Assembly: GCF_001517545.1 (NCBI RefSeq)
Contig: NZ_FBYA01000001.1
Location: forward strand, 63,181-127,180
From: Limnohabitans sp. Rim47
GTDB lineage: Bacteria; Pseudomonadota; Gammaproteobacteria; Burkholderiales; Burkholderiaceae_C
Length of the DNA: 64,000 bases
Direction: 5' to 3'
Of the stretch, positions 7,699-15,337 are shown piece after piece. The position numbers were made by a program, and so were the translations under genes. The notes beneath the pieces are model-generated. The model was given only the letters and a program-made list of their open reading frames with translations, searched no databases and was not told the DNA's origin. Position 1 is the first letter of the stretch, and every line of letters begins with the position of its first letter.

Positions 7699-9699
7699 TT
7701 AGTCAGCGGACTGGCGCGTGCGCCGCTGCAACTCTTCAAACGACAGCAGCTCACCCGCCAACGCGCTGGCCATCACCGTGGGCGGGCTGGCCAGCCAGAC
7801 TTGGCCGGGCCCCGAGCGGCCCGGAAAATTGCGGTTGATGGCGCTCACGGTGACTTGCGCCGCATCGGTCGATGAACCCGGTCCGCAATTGGCGCAAGCC
7901 CCGCAAGAAGGTTGCAAGATGCGCACCCCCATGGCCGCGAAAGTTTTGTCATAGCCTTGTGCGATGCAGTAGTCCCGCACGGCGGTGGTGCCGTATTGCA
8001 AGAACACTTGCACACTTGGCGGGATCTTCAGGCCCTGTTTCAAGCCCCAGGCCAGCACCGCGTGGTAATGGTCAAAGTCTTCGCGTTTGCCCGCTGTGCA
8101 TGAGCCGCCATAGGCGATGTCGATGCGCACGCGTTCTGCTAAATCCGCCACGGCCAGGCCTTGTCCGGGGTCGCCGGGTTGGGCCACCATGGGGCGCAAG
8201 CCTGACAGGTCGACGGCGATGTGGTGCACGAAGTGGGCACCCTCGTCGCTGTGCATCCAGTCTTCAATTTGGAAGTCCACGCCCCGCCGTTCTTTCAAAA
8301 ACCGCAGGGTTTGTGCGTCGGGGGCCACGATGCCTGTCAAGCCCCCCAGCTCCGCGCACATATTGGTCAAGGTGGCGCGTTCGTCGGTGTCCATTGGGGC
8401 GATGCCTTCACCGGTGAACTCGAACACCTTGCCCACGCCATGTCCCGCGCGGATCCAAGGCGTGGCCAGCAGGTGCAGCATCAGGTCTTTGGCGGTCACG
8501 CCCACAGGCAGTGCGCCGTGCAAAGTCACTTGCACACTTTCGGGCCATGTCACACGCACTGCGCCGGTCACAAAAGCGTTGGCCATGTCGGTGGTGCCCA
8601 CGCCAAAGGCCACGCAGCCCAGTGCCCCGCTGTGGGGTGTGTGCGAATCGGTACCCACGACCAACTGGCCGGGCAGTGCGTAATGCTCGGCCACCATGGC
8701 GTGCGAGATGCCGGCCACGTTGCTGCCGTCGTCCAGCAAGACCTCTGCTTCGGTCAGGGTGCGGTGCATGCGCAGGCCGTGTCGGGCTGCAAAGTCGCGC
8801 TGCGCTTGGCTCATGGCCCGCATGTTGGCCATCAAACCGCCGCGCACATGGGCCGGGCTTTCATCGACGTAAGAGGTGTGGTCTTCAAACACCACAATCT
8901 GCTCGGGCCGTTGCAGACGGAAGTGCTGGCCCAGTGCCCCGCGCAGCAAGGTGTCGGCCATGCCGGTGTAGTACTCGTGGATGAAGCGCCAGTCGGCCCG
9001 CACAAAAAGGCCTTCACCCGCTTGTGGCTGCTCGGGCGTGTGTGGCGCGGGCAGGCGGTGGCGGTGCAAGATTTTTTCAAACAGCGTTTGCGGTCCAACC
9101 CGATCCGTGAAGGTGGGCGTGCCCCCCAAAAAACGCTGACCCCAACGCAGCAAACCACCGGCCAACAAGATCGAGGTGGCCAATGCGTCGCGGCCGGCCA
9201 CCAGATCGGTCAGTGTGATGGATTCGCCGCGTTCGATGCGTTCGAGCAGGCCCCAGTCGGTCGAGGTGAACAGGCCGATGTTGTCGGCGTTTTGGCGATA
9301 AATGCGCTCAAAGCTCTCGGCAATCACCAGTTGCACGCCCGCCAGTTTTTCGGCGGTGGGGCTGTGTTCGCGTGACGAGCCTTTGCCATAGCGACGGCCC
9401 GCCACCAGCACCGCAAAACCCGCTTGCCTGAGCGCCTTCGGCCCGATCGGGTTGACGCCTTGGCAGCGCAGCCCGGTGTGGGCAAAGTCGCCCAGCGTGT
9501 CGTCGTAATGGCTGAGGATGTGCACGGGCGTGATCTCGTCGGTCGAGACATCGTCACGCAGTGCCCCGGCTTGTTCCCGTGTGAGGGTCTCGCCCGCCAG
9601 TTGACGGCGGATCAACGCGGCCTCTTGGCACAGGTACAAGACCTTGAGCGGTGTCTTCAAGGCCTTGGGCAACAGGGCTTGCAATGCAGGATCGGACAT
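7699..9699 (-). CDS. Aconitase-family hydro-lyase, small (swivel) domain first, then catalytic domain
   Basis: A [4Fe-4S] hydratase/isomerase of 666 residues. The swivelling small-subunit domain comes first (DEITPVHIL, then YGKGSSREHSP at about residues 100-112), followed by the three-domain catalytic part with FEDHTSYVD, VVGTDSHTPHSGALG, IAYGGSCTAGKREDF and the cluster-binding PSCGACANCGPG. Conventional aconitases carry the swivel domain at the C-terminus, so this is a permuted LeuD-LeuC-like fusion. It starts 10 bp after the LysR gene on the same strand; the ATG at 9699 is preferred to an upstream TTG. Next to a lyase and a CoA-transferase it plausibly hydrates a short dicarboxylate such as mesaconate or a methylated homologue. 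The substrate is not readable from sequence. Confidence 0.88.
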   Translation of the reverse strand: MSDPALQALLPKALKTPLKVLYLCQEAALIRRQLAGETLTREQAGALRDDVSTDEITPVHILSHYDDTLGDFAHTGLRCQGVNPIGPKALRQAGFAVLVAGRRYGKGSSREHSPTAEKLAGVQLVIAESFERIYRQNADNIGLFTSTDWGLLERIERGESITLTDLVAGRDALATSILLAGGLLRWGQRFLGGTPTFTDRVGPQTLFEKILHRHRLPAPHTPEQPQAGEGLFVRADWRFIHEYYTGMADTLLRGALGQHFRLQRPEQIVVFEDHTSYVDESPAHVRGGLMANMRAMSQAQRDFAARHGLRMHRTLTEAEVLLDDGSNVAGISHAMVAEHYALPGQLVVGTDSHTPHSGALGCVAFGVGTTDMANAFVTGAVRVTWPESVQVTLHGALPVGVTAKDLMLHLLATPWIRAGHGVGKVFEFTGEGIAPMDTDERATLTNMCAELGGLTGIVAPDAQTLRFLKERRGVDFQIEDWMHSDEGAHFVHHIAVDLSGLRPMVAQPGDPGQGLAVADLAERVRIDIAYGGSCTAGKREDFDHYHAVLAWGLKQGLKIPPSVQVFLQYGTTAVRDYCIAQGYDKTFAAMGVRILQPSCGACANCGPGSSTDAAQVTVSAINRNFPGRSGPGQVWLASPPTVMASALAGELLSFEELQRRTRQSAD

Positions 9700-9709
9700 G
9701 GTCAACAGT

Positions 9710-10615
9710 TCAGTGGTCGGGGTGTGCGGCAGACAGATTGTTCAGCAGCAGCAGCGCCGCCGGGCTCAGCACGTCTTCGCCCCGATGGCACACGATGAAG
9801 CGCCTGCGTGACCAGCTTTCGTGCAGCGGCAAGATCTCCAGCCCATAGGCCTCGGCATACAGCGCCGTTACCTCACGGGGCACCAGTGCAATCGCGAGCC
9901 CAGCGCGCACCACGCGCAGCGCGGCTTCAAAGTTGGTCACGATCACGCGGTGTTGCAGCCGTTTGCCCAGCAAGCCCGCTTCGCGTTGCAGCATCACCTC
10001 GACCGCTGAGTTGATGGGCATGATCACATGCTCGAAGTCGAGCGTGTCGGCATAACGCACAGCAGGCAAGGCGCACAGCGGGTGGCCTTGGGGCACGGCC
10101 ACGCTCAGGTGGTCATGCCGGTAGGTGCGGGTGTGCAGCCAACCGGTTTCAGCCGCGTCCCAGCAAATGCCGATCGAGGCCACACCATCGCGGATGCCAC
10201 GCACCACCTCGGGGCTGATGCGTTCTTCCAGATCGATTTGGATGTTCTGGTGTTCCGGCATTTTCAAGAATTCGGCAATCTCGTCGGCCAGCGATTCGGC
10301 CATGACCGAGGCGGTGGCCAAGACATTGACCCGGCCTTGAATGCCCGCTGCATGGCTGGCCATATCGCGCTCGATGCGGCTGGCGCTCAGCAGCATGCTG
10401 CGGGCGTGCTCCAGCAGCGTTTCGCCCGCCGGGGTGGGCACCACGCCATGCCGACGCCGGGTCAGCAAGCTCGCGCCCACGGTGGCCTCCAGTTGGGCCA
10501 GCCGTTTGCTGACTGCCGAGGCCACCATATTGGCTTTTTCGGCGGCGCGGCTCATGTTGCCTGTGTCGCAAACGGTCACAAACAAGCGCAGTGAAGTCAG
10601 GTCGAGGTCTCGCAT
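9710..10615 (-). CDS. LysR-family transcriptional regulator
   Basis: A 301-residue regulator. The N-terminal winged helix (DLTSLRLFVTVCDTGNMSRAAEKANMVASAVSKRL...) occupies residues 4-65, and a periplasmic-binding-like effector domain follows. It is encoded head to head with the lyase gene (101-bp gap) and directly upstream of the hydratase gene, so it probably controls both directions in response to a pathway acid. Interrupted palindromes of LysR type lie in the shared gap. ATG at 10615 was chosen; the TTG just before it (10618) is possible. Confidence 0.92.
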   Translation of the reverse strand: MRDLDLTSLRLFVTVCDTGNMSRAAEKANMVASAVSKRLAQLEATVGASLLTRRRHGVVPTPAGETLLEHARSMLLSASRIERDMASHAAGIQGRVNVLATASVMAESLADEIAEFLKMPEHQNIQIDLEERISPEVVRGIRDGVASIGICWDAAETGWLHTRTYRHDHLSVAVPQGHPLCALPAVRYADTLDFEHVIMPINSAVEVMLQREAGLLGKRLQHRVIVTNFEAALRVVRAGLAIALVPREVTALYAEAYGLEILPLHESWSRRRFIVCHRGEDVLSPAALLLLNNLSAAHPDH

Positions 10616-10622
10616 CAAGCTA

Positions 10623-10648
10623 TTCCATACCGGAACAAATTTGGTTCC
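10623..10648. promoter_or_regulatory. Candidate LysR operator between divergent genes
   Basis: Two overlapping inverted repeats lie in the gap between the LysR gene and the lyase gene. TTCC-N5-GGAA (10623-10635) fits the LysR T-N11-A rule, and GGAAC-N7-GTTCC (10632-10648) shares its left half. A weak promoter for the lyase operon may follow (TTGAAT 10653-10658, CATTAA 10677-10682, 18-bp spacer). Binding is inferred from symmetry and position only. Confidence 0.55.
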
Positions 10649-10716
10649 AAAATTGAATTGTATGATCGATTGGAAACATTAAACTCGCTGCCAGAACAGA
10701 GACAAGGACATTTGGC

Positions 10717-11670
10717 ATGAACGCATTTCACTGGCCCCAGCGCGTGACAGTCCGCGAAGTGGGCCTGCGGGACGGCTTGCAAAGCATCGCCCGTACGCTG
10801 CCCACCGCGCAAAAACTGCAATGGATTCAAGGCGCTTACGACGCGGGCATCCGTGAGATCGAGGTCGGCTCCTTTGTGCCGCCCCAACTTTTGCCGCAGT
10901 TGGCCGACACGGCCGAGCTGGTGGCTTTTGCCAAAACCCTGCCGGGCTTGGTGGTGTCGGTGCTGGTGCCCAACCTCAAAGGGGCCGAGCGGGCCATGGA
11001 CAGCGGTGCCGACTGGATGCTGTTGCCGCTGTCGGCCAGCCACGCACACAGCCTGGCCAATCTGCGCAAAACGCCTGATGCGGTGGTGTCCGAAATCGGG
11101 GCCATCGTCCAAGCACGCCGCGCACGGGGATCGAACATCCGCATTGAAGTGGGCATGAGCACCGCGCTGGGTTGCACGATCCAAGGACGGGTCGAGGTGG
11201 AGGAGGTGCTGCGCCTTCTCAAAGCGGTCGTGGCCCTTGGGGTTGACCGTGTGGGTCTGGCCGACACCGTGGGCTATGCCGACCCGCGCCAAGTGGGCGA
11301 GTTGTACGCCAAGGCGCGTGAGGTGGCCGGTGACAAGTTGGCCTGCGGGCATTTTCACGACACGCGGGGCTTGGGGCTGGCCAACGTCATGGCCGCGCTG
11401 CAATCGGGCGAAACCCGTTTTGACGCCTGCTTGGCTGGCATTGGCGGCTGCCCGCATGCGCCGGGGGCCAGTGGCAACGTCGCCACCGAAGACCTGGTTT
11501 ATCTGATGGGCAGCATGGGCATCGCGACTGGCATTGACTGGGACGCTTTGATGACACTGCGCAGCCAAGTGGCCCAATGGCTTGCGGGAGAATGTCTGCA
11601 TGGCAGCATCGCCCAAGCGGGGCTGCCTAAGACGTTTTTGAAACCCTCTCACGCTTTGCAAACGGCATGA
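10717..11670 (+). CDS. Hydroxymethylglutaryl-CoA lyase-family enzyme
   Basis: A 317-residue TIM-barrel lyase of the DRE-TIM metallolyase superfamily that would cleave a 3-hydroxyacyl-CoA into acetyl-CoA and a keto acid. Motifs include REVGLRDGLQ (residues 13-22, catalytic Arg and metal Asp), a metal-binding HFHDTRGLGLAN, and the signature loop GIGGCPHAPGASGN with the catalytic Cys, followed by VATEDLVY. These fit HMG-CoA lyase; known relatives also cleave citramalyl-CoA. Its stop overlaps the start of the CoA-transferase gene by 4 bp (ATGA), indicating translational coupling. Confidence 0.88.
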   Translation: MNAFHWPQRVTVREVGLRDGLQSIARTLPTAQKLQWIQGAYDAGIREIEVGSFVPPQLLPQLADTAELVAFAKTLPGLVVSVLVPNLKGAERAMDSGADWMLLPLSASHAHSLANLRKTPDAVVSEIGAIVQARRARGSNIRIEVGMSTALGCTIQGRVEVEEVLRLLKAVVALGVDRVGLADTVGYADPRQVGELYAKAREVAGDKLACGHFHDTRGLGLANVMAALQSGETRFDACLAGIGGCPHAPGASGNVATEDLVYLMGSMGIATGIDWDALMTLRSQVAQWLAGECLHGSIAQAGLPKTFLKPSHALQTA

Positions 11671-12866
11671 ACCCTACCGCCAAGAAACTCCCGCTCGAAG
11701 GCCTGCGCGTCGTCGAGTTCACCCACATGGTCATGGGCCCCACCTGCGGCATGGTGTTGGCCGACATGGGGGCCGAAGTCATCAAGGTCGAGCCCATCGA
11801 GGGTGACCGCACCCGGCATTTGCTGGGCTCGGGCGCGGGGTTTTTCCCCATGTTCAACCGCAACAAAAAAAGCATCCAACTCAACTTGCAAAGCCCCGAA
11901 GGGGCCGAGATGGCGCGCCGCCTGTGTGCCACTGCCGATGTGGTGGCCGAGAACTTCAAGCCCGGCTCCATGGCCAAGTACGGTCTGGACTACGCCAGTT
12001 TGTCGGCCAAACACCCACGGCTCATTTACGCCAGCCTCAAGGGCTTTTTGCCGGGGCCTTATGACCACCGCACGGCCTTGGACGAAGTGGTGCAAATGAT
12101 GGGCGGGCTGGCCTACATGACCGGCCGCCCTGGCGACCCGCTGCGTGCAGGCACCAGCGTGAACGACATCATGGGCGGCATGTTTGGCGCCATCGGCGTG
12201 TTGGGCGCGCTCATCCAGCGCGGCATCACCGGGCGTGGGCAAGAGATCCAGTCGGCCCTGTTTGAGAACAACGTGTTTTTGGTGGGCCAGCACATGTTGC
12301 AATACGCCATCACCGGCCAAGCGGCAGAGCCCATGCCCAACCGCATTTCGGCCTGGGCGGTGTACGACGTGTTCACCGTCAAAAACGGCGAGCAAATTTT
12401 CTTGGCGGCTGTCAGTGATGCGCAGTGGGCCACCTTCTGCGATGTGCTGGGCTTTGCAGACCTGAAAGCAGATTCGCGTTACAGCGACAACAACGCCCGT
12501 GTTTCGCTGCGTGCCGTGTTGCTGCCCGAGTTGCGCAGCCGCCTTGCGGCATTCACCGCGGCCGAGTTGACCGCCATTTTTGAAAAGGCCGGTCTGCCCT
12601 TTGCGCCCATCGTCAAGCCCGAAGAACTGTTTGACGATCCGCACTTGAACGCCACAGGGGGCCTGGCCGATGTGCGCCTGAGCGATGGCCCTAAGGCTGG
12701 ACAAACCGCCCGCGCGGCACTGTTTCCTTTCACCATGGACGGCCAGCGTCTGGGGGTGCGCTGCCAACCACCCCAACAAGGCGAGCACACCGACGAACTG
12801 TTGCAAGCGCTGGGTCTGAGTGCACCCGAGATCGCACAATTGCGTGCACGCAAGGCCGTCGCCTGA
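11667..12866 (+). CDS. Class III (CaiB/BaiF) CoA-transferase
   Basis: A 399-residue family III CoA-transferase that would move CoA from a donor such as succinyl-CoA to the carboxylic acid that the coupled lyase then cleaves. The N-terminus (PLEGLRVVEFTHMVMGPTCG) and the segments DMGAEVIKVEPIEGD and NRNKKSIQLNL are typical. The catalytic Asp is expected in the region near residues 165-175 (SVNDIMGGMFG). The 4-bp overlap with the lyase gene and the TctC receptor downstream argue for one uptake-activation-cleavage operon. Acceptor specificity cannot be read. Confidence 0.9.
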   Translation: MNPTAKKLPLEGLRVVEFTHMVMGPTCGMVLADMGAEVIKVEPIEGDRTRHLLGSGAGFFPMFNRNKKSIQLNLQSPEGAEMARRLCATADVVAENFKPGSMAKYGLDYASLSAKHPRLIYASLKGFLPGPYDHRTALDEVVQMMGGLAYMTGRPGDPLRAGTSVNDIMGGMFGAIGVLGALIQRGITGRGQEIQSALFENNVFLVGQHMLQYAITGQAAEPMPNRISAWAVYDVFTVKNGEQIFLAAVSDAQWATFCDVLGFADLKADSRYSDNNARVSLRAVLLPELRSRLAAFTAAELTAIFEKAGLPFAPIVKPEELFDDPHLNATGGLADVRLSDGPKAGQTARAALFPFTMDGQRLGVRCQPPQQGEHTDELLQALGLSAPEIAQLRARKAVA

Positions 12867-12937
12867 TCACGTGTGGTTGGCGCCCATTCTTGGCTGTTTT
12901 AAATTTTCACCCCTCCAAAACCAAAGAGAGACAAACC

Positions 12938-13927
12938 ATGAAACAAACCACCTTTCACCTGAGCCGTCGCAGCGCATTGACAGCCCTGGCCTGTGCCGCC
13001 GTGACCCCATGGTCCGGCATGGCCTTGGCGCAAGCGGACCGCCCCGTCAAATTCATCTTGCCCAATGCCACCGGCTCGGGTGTGGATGCCATCACGCGTG
13101 CCGCCGCACCGGCTCTCGGCAAGGCGCTGGGCACCAACGTGGTGGTCGAAAACCAAGCCGGCGCCAGTGGTGTGATTGGCTTGCAAGCCTTGGCCAAAAA
13201 CCCACCCGATGGCTACACCTTGTCGGTAGTCTCCAACAACGTGGTGATTTTCCCGAGCGTCATCAAGAACCTGCCCTTTGACATGCCCGGCGACTTCACG
13301 CCCATTGCCGTGGTGGGCAGCACGCCAATGGTGCTGGTGGTCAACCCGCAAAAAGTAACGGCCACCAACAGCCGCGAATTCATTGCCGCCCTCAAGGCCA
13401 AGCCCGACGGCTACAACTTTGGCTCTGGCGGGACCGGCACCATCTTGCATTTGGCCGGTGAAATGTTCATCGATGAAGCCGGGGTCAAAGCCCGCCACAT
13501 TCCCTACAAAGGCGTAGGCCCCATGGTGACCGACTTGCTGGGGGGCCAAATCGACTTTGGTGTGGTGGCCTTGCCCAGTGTGGCCCAGCACATCAAATCG
13601 GGCGCCTTGCGTGCCATTGGCATGTGCGCCGACAAACGGACCCCGGCGGCACCAGACATTCCGACGTTTGTTGAACAAGGCCTCAGTGGCTACAACATGG
13701 AAGCATGGTTTGCCGTGGTCGGCCCCAAAGGCATGGCCCCTGCCCAAGTCAAGAAAGTGCACGACGCCGTGACCGCCGCATTCAGCGACGCCACCGTCAA
13801 AGACACCATGGCCAAGCAAGGCAACACCATCCACATCAGCAGCACCGAACAAGCCCAAAAAGCTTTCCGCAGCGAGATGGCCCGCTATGCGGCCTTGGTC
13901 AAGAAAGTCGGCATCGAGCCGCAATAA
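12938..13927 (+). CDS. Tripartite tricarboxylate transporter receptor, Bug/TctC family
   Basis: A periplasmic solute receptor of 329 residues. The signal peptide has an SRRSAL twin-Arg-like motif before the hydrophobic stretch and ends near ALAQA. The mature part shows family features: a DRPVKFILPN start, then ASGVIGLQALAKNPPDGYTL, and a central GSGGTGTILHLAGEMF. Bug receptors bind carboxylates. No TctA or TctB membrane subunit is encoded nearby, which is common for orphan Bug receptors in Burkholderiales. The start at ATG 12938 follows an AAAGAGAG ribosome-binding site. The gene is the last of the lyase operon and is followed by a terminator. Confidence 0.92.
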   Translation: MKQTTFHLSRRSALTALACAAVTPWSGMALAQADRPVKFILPNATGSGVDAITRAAAPALGKALGTNVVVENQAGASGVIGLQALAKNPPDGYTLSVVSNNVVIFPSVIKNLPFDMPGDFTPIAVVGSTPMVLVVNPQKVTATNSREFIAALKAKPDGYNFGSGGTGTILHLAGEMFIDEAGVKARHIPYKGVGPMVTDLLGGQIDFGVVALPSVAQHIKSGALRAIGMCADKRTPAAPDIPTFVEQGLSGYNMEAWFAVVGPKGMAPAQVKKVHDAVTAAFSDATVKDTMAKQGNTIHISSTEQAQKAFRSEMARYAALVKKVGIEPQ

Positions 13928-14033
13928 GGCACACGGTCGCCTGCTTGACATTTGGCAGTCTGGCGGCGACCATCGGCCCATGTCTATCCAGGTTTTGATT
14001 TTCGGCATCCACCTCGCGCGCAGCACGCGGGGC

Positions 14034-14061
14034 AAGCCCTGCGCACCGCCGCAGGGTTTTT
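14034..14061 (+). terminator. Intrinsic terminator of the lyase/CoA-transferase/TctC operon
   Basis: The 7-bp stem CCCTGCG (14037-14043) pairs with CGCAGGG (14050-14056) around a 6-nt loop, with flanking A/T pairs and a TTTTT tail. It lies about 107 bp after the TctC stop and before hppD. Confidence 0.8.
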
Positions 14062-14148
14062 AAACATCCCCCTCTTTTTGTTTGACCGATTTCAATTCGG
14101 GCCGTGCGCCAGTGTGCAGTGCGGTCCCGTTCACTGCTGGAGATTCAC

Positions 14149-15231
14149 ATGACCGATTTGTTTGACAACCCCATGGGCCTGTGCGGCTTCGAGTTCGTCG
14201 AGTTCGCCTCCCCCATCGCCAATACCCTAGAGCCCTTGTTTGAAAAAATGGGCTTCACGCTGGTGGCGAAACACCGCTCCAAAGACGTGGTGCTTTACCG
14301 CCAAGGCGACATCAACTTCATCGTCAACCGCGAACCCAAAAGCCTGGCGGGCTACTTTGCCGCCGAGCACGGCCCTTGCGCCTGCGCGCTGGCTTTCCGT
14401 GTCAAAGACTCGCACAAGGCCTATGAACGTGCGTTGGAGATGGGCGCACAACCGGTGGAAATCCCCACCGGCCCGATGGAGCTTCGGCTGCCCGCCATCA
14501 AGGGCATTGGCGGTGCGCCTTTGTATTTGATCGACCGCTTTGAAGACGGCAAAAGCATCTACGACATCGACTTTGAATTCATCGATGGCGTCGACCGCCA
14601 CCCCGAAGGCCACGGCTTCAAGATCATCGACCACCTCACGCACAACGTGTACAAAGGCCGCATGGCGTTTTGGGGCCAGTTCTATGAAAAGATTTTCAAC
14701 TTCCGCGAGATCCGCTACTTCGACATCAAGGGCGCACACACCGGCCTGACCAGCCGCGCCATGACCGCGCCCGACGGCATGATCCGCATCCCGCTGAACG
14801 AAGAGTCGGGCAAGACCGGTGGCCAGATCGAAGAATTCTTGATGCAATTCAATGGCGAAGGCATCCAGCACATCGCGCTCTTGACCGACGACATTTTGAA
14901 AAGCGTCGATGCCTTGCAGATGGCCGGCATCCCGCTCATGACCGCGCCCAACGACATCTATTACGAGATGCTCGAAGAACGCCTCAAGGGCCACGGCGAG
15001 CCCGTGCCCGAGTTGCAAGCACGCGGCATTTTGATGGACGGCTCCACCGCCAATGGCGAAAAGCGTTTGCTGCTGCAAATCTTCAGCCAAACCCTGCTCG
15101 GCCCCGTGTTCTTTGAATTCATCCAACGCAAAGCCGACGAAGGTTTTGGCGAAGGCAACTTCAAAGCGCTGTTCGAATCACTGGAGCGCGACCAGATCCG
15201 GCGTGGGGCGATTCAGGTGGACACCCCCTGA
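14149..15231 (+). CDS. hppD: 4-hydroxyphenylpyruvate dioxygenase
   Basis: It converts 4-hydroxyphenylpyruvate to homogentisate in tyrosine catabolism. This 360-residue non-heme Fe(II) enzyme has two vicinal-oxygen-chelate domains. The iron ligands are readable as His162 (in DHLTHNVYKG), His241 (in GIQHIALL) and Glu323 (in FFEFIQRK), one off from the Pseudomonas fluorescens numbering (161/240/322). The ATG at 14149 has a CTGGAGA ribosome-binding site 5 nt upstream; the 15 in-frame codons before it are unlike the family. It stands alone, with no homogentisate dioxygenase gene in the window, and converges on recQ. Confidence 0.95.
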   Translation: MTDLFDNPMGLCGFEFVEFASPIANTLEPLFEKMGFTLVAKHRSKDVVLYRQGDINFIVNREPKSLAGYFAAEHGPCACALAFRVKDSHKAYERALEMGAQPVEIPTGPMELRLPAIKGIGGAPLYLIDRFEDGKSIYDIDFEFIDGVDRHPEGHGFKIIDHLTHNVYKGRMAFWGQFYEKIFNFREIRYFDIKGAHTGLTSRAMTAPDGMIRIPLNEESGKTGGQIEEFLMQFNGEGIQHIALLTDDILKSVDALQMAGIPLMTAPNDIYYEMLEERLKGHGEPVPELQARGILMDGSTANGEKRLLLQIFSQTLLGPVFFEFIQRKADEGFGEGNFKALFESLERDQIRRGAIQVDTP

Positions 15232-15337
15232 GTTGTCGTTCTGCTCAAAATTGGCAGGAGGCCGCCCCTGCGGCCGAATGGTGGTGGTCCATCACCGTTA
15301 ATTCGCGAGCAGGAGTTCGCTCCCGCATGGCAAGGGC

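Noticed and set aside
8221..9375. 384-codon plus-strand frame over the aconitase-family gene
   Set aside because: It is antisense to a gene with an intact iron-sulfur site; shadow frame.
15262..15290. Terminator between hppD and recQ
   Set aside because: A GGCCGC/GCGGCC hairpin is present, but no T-tract follows on either strand.
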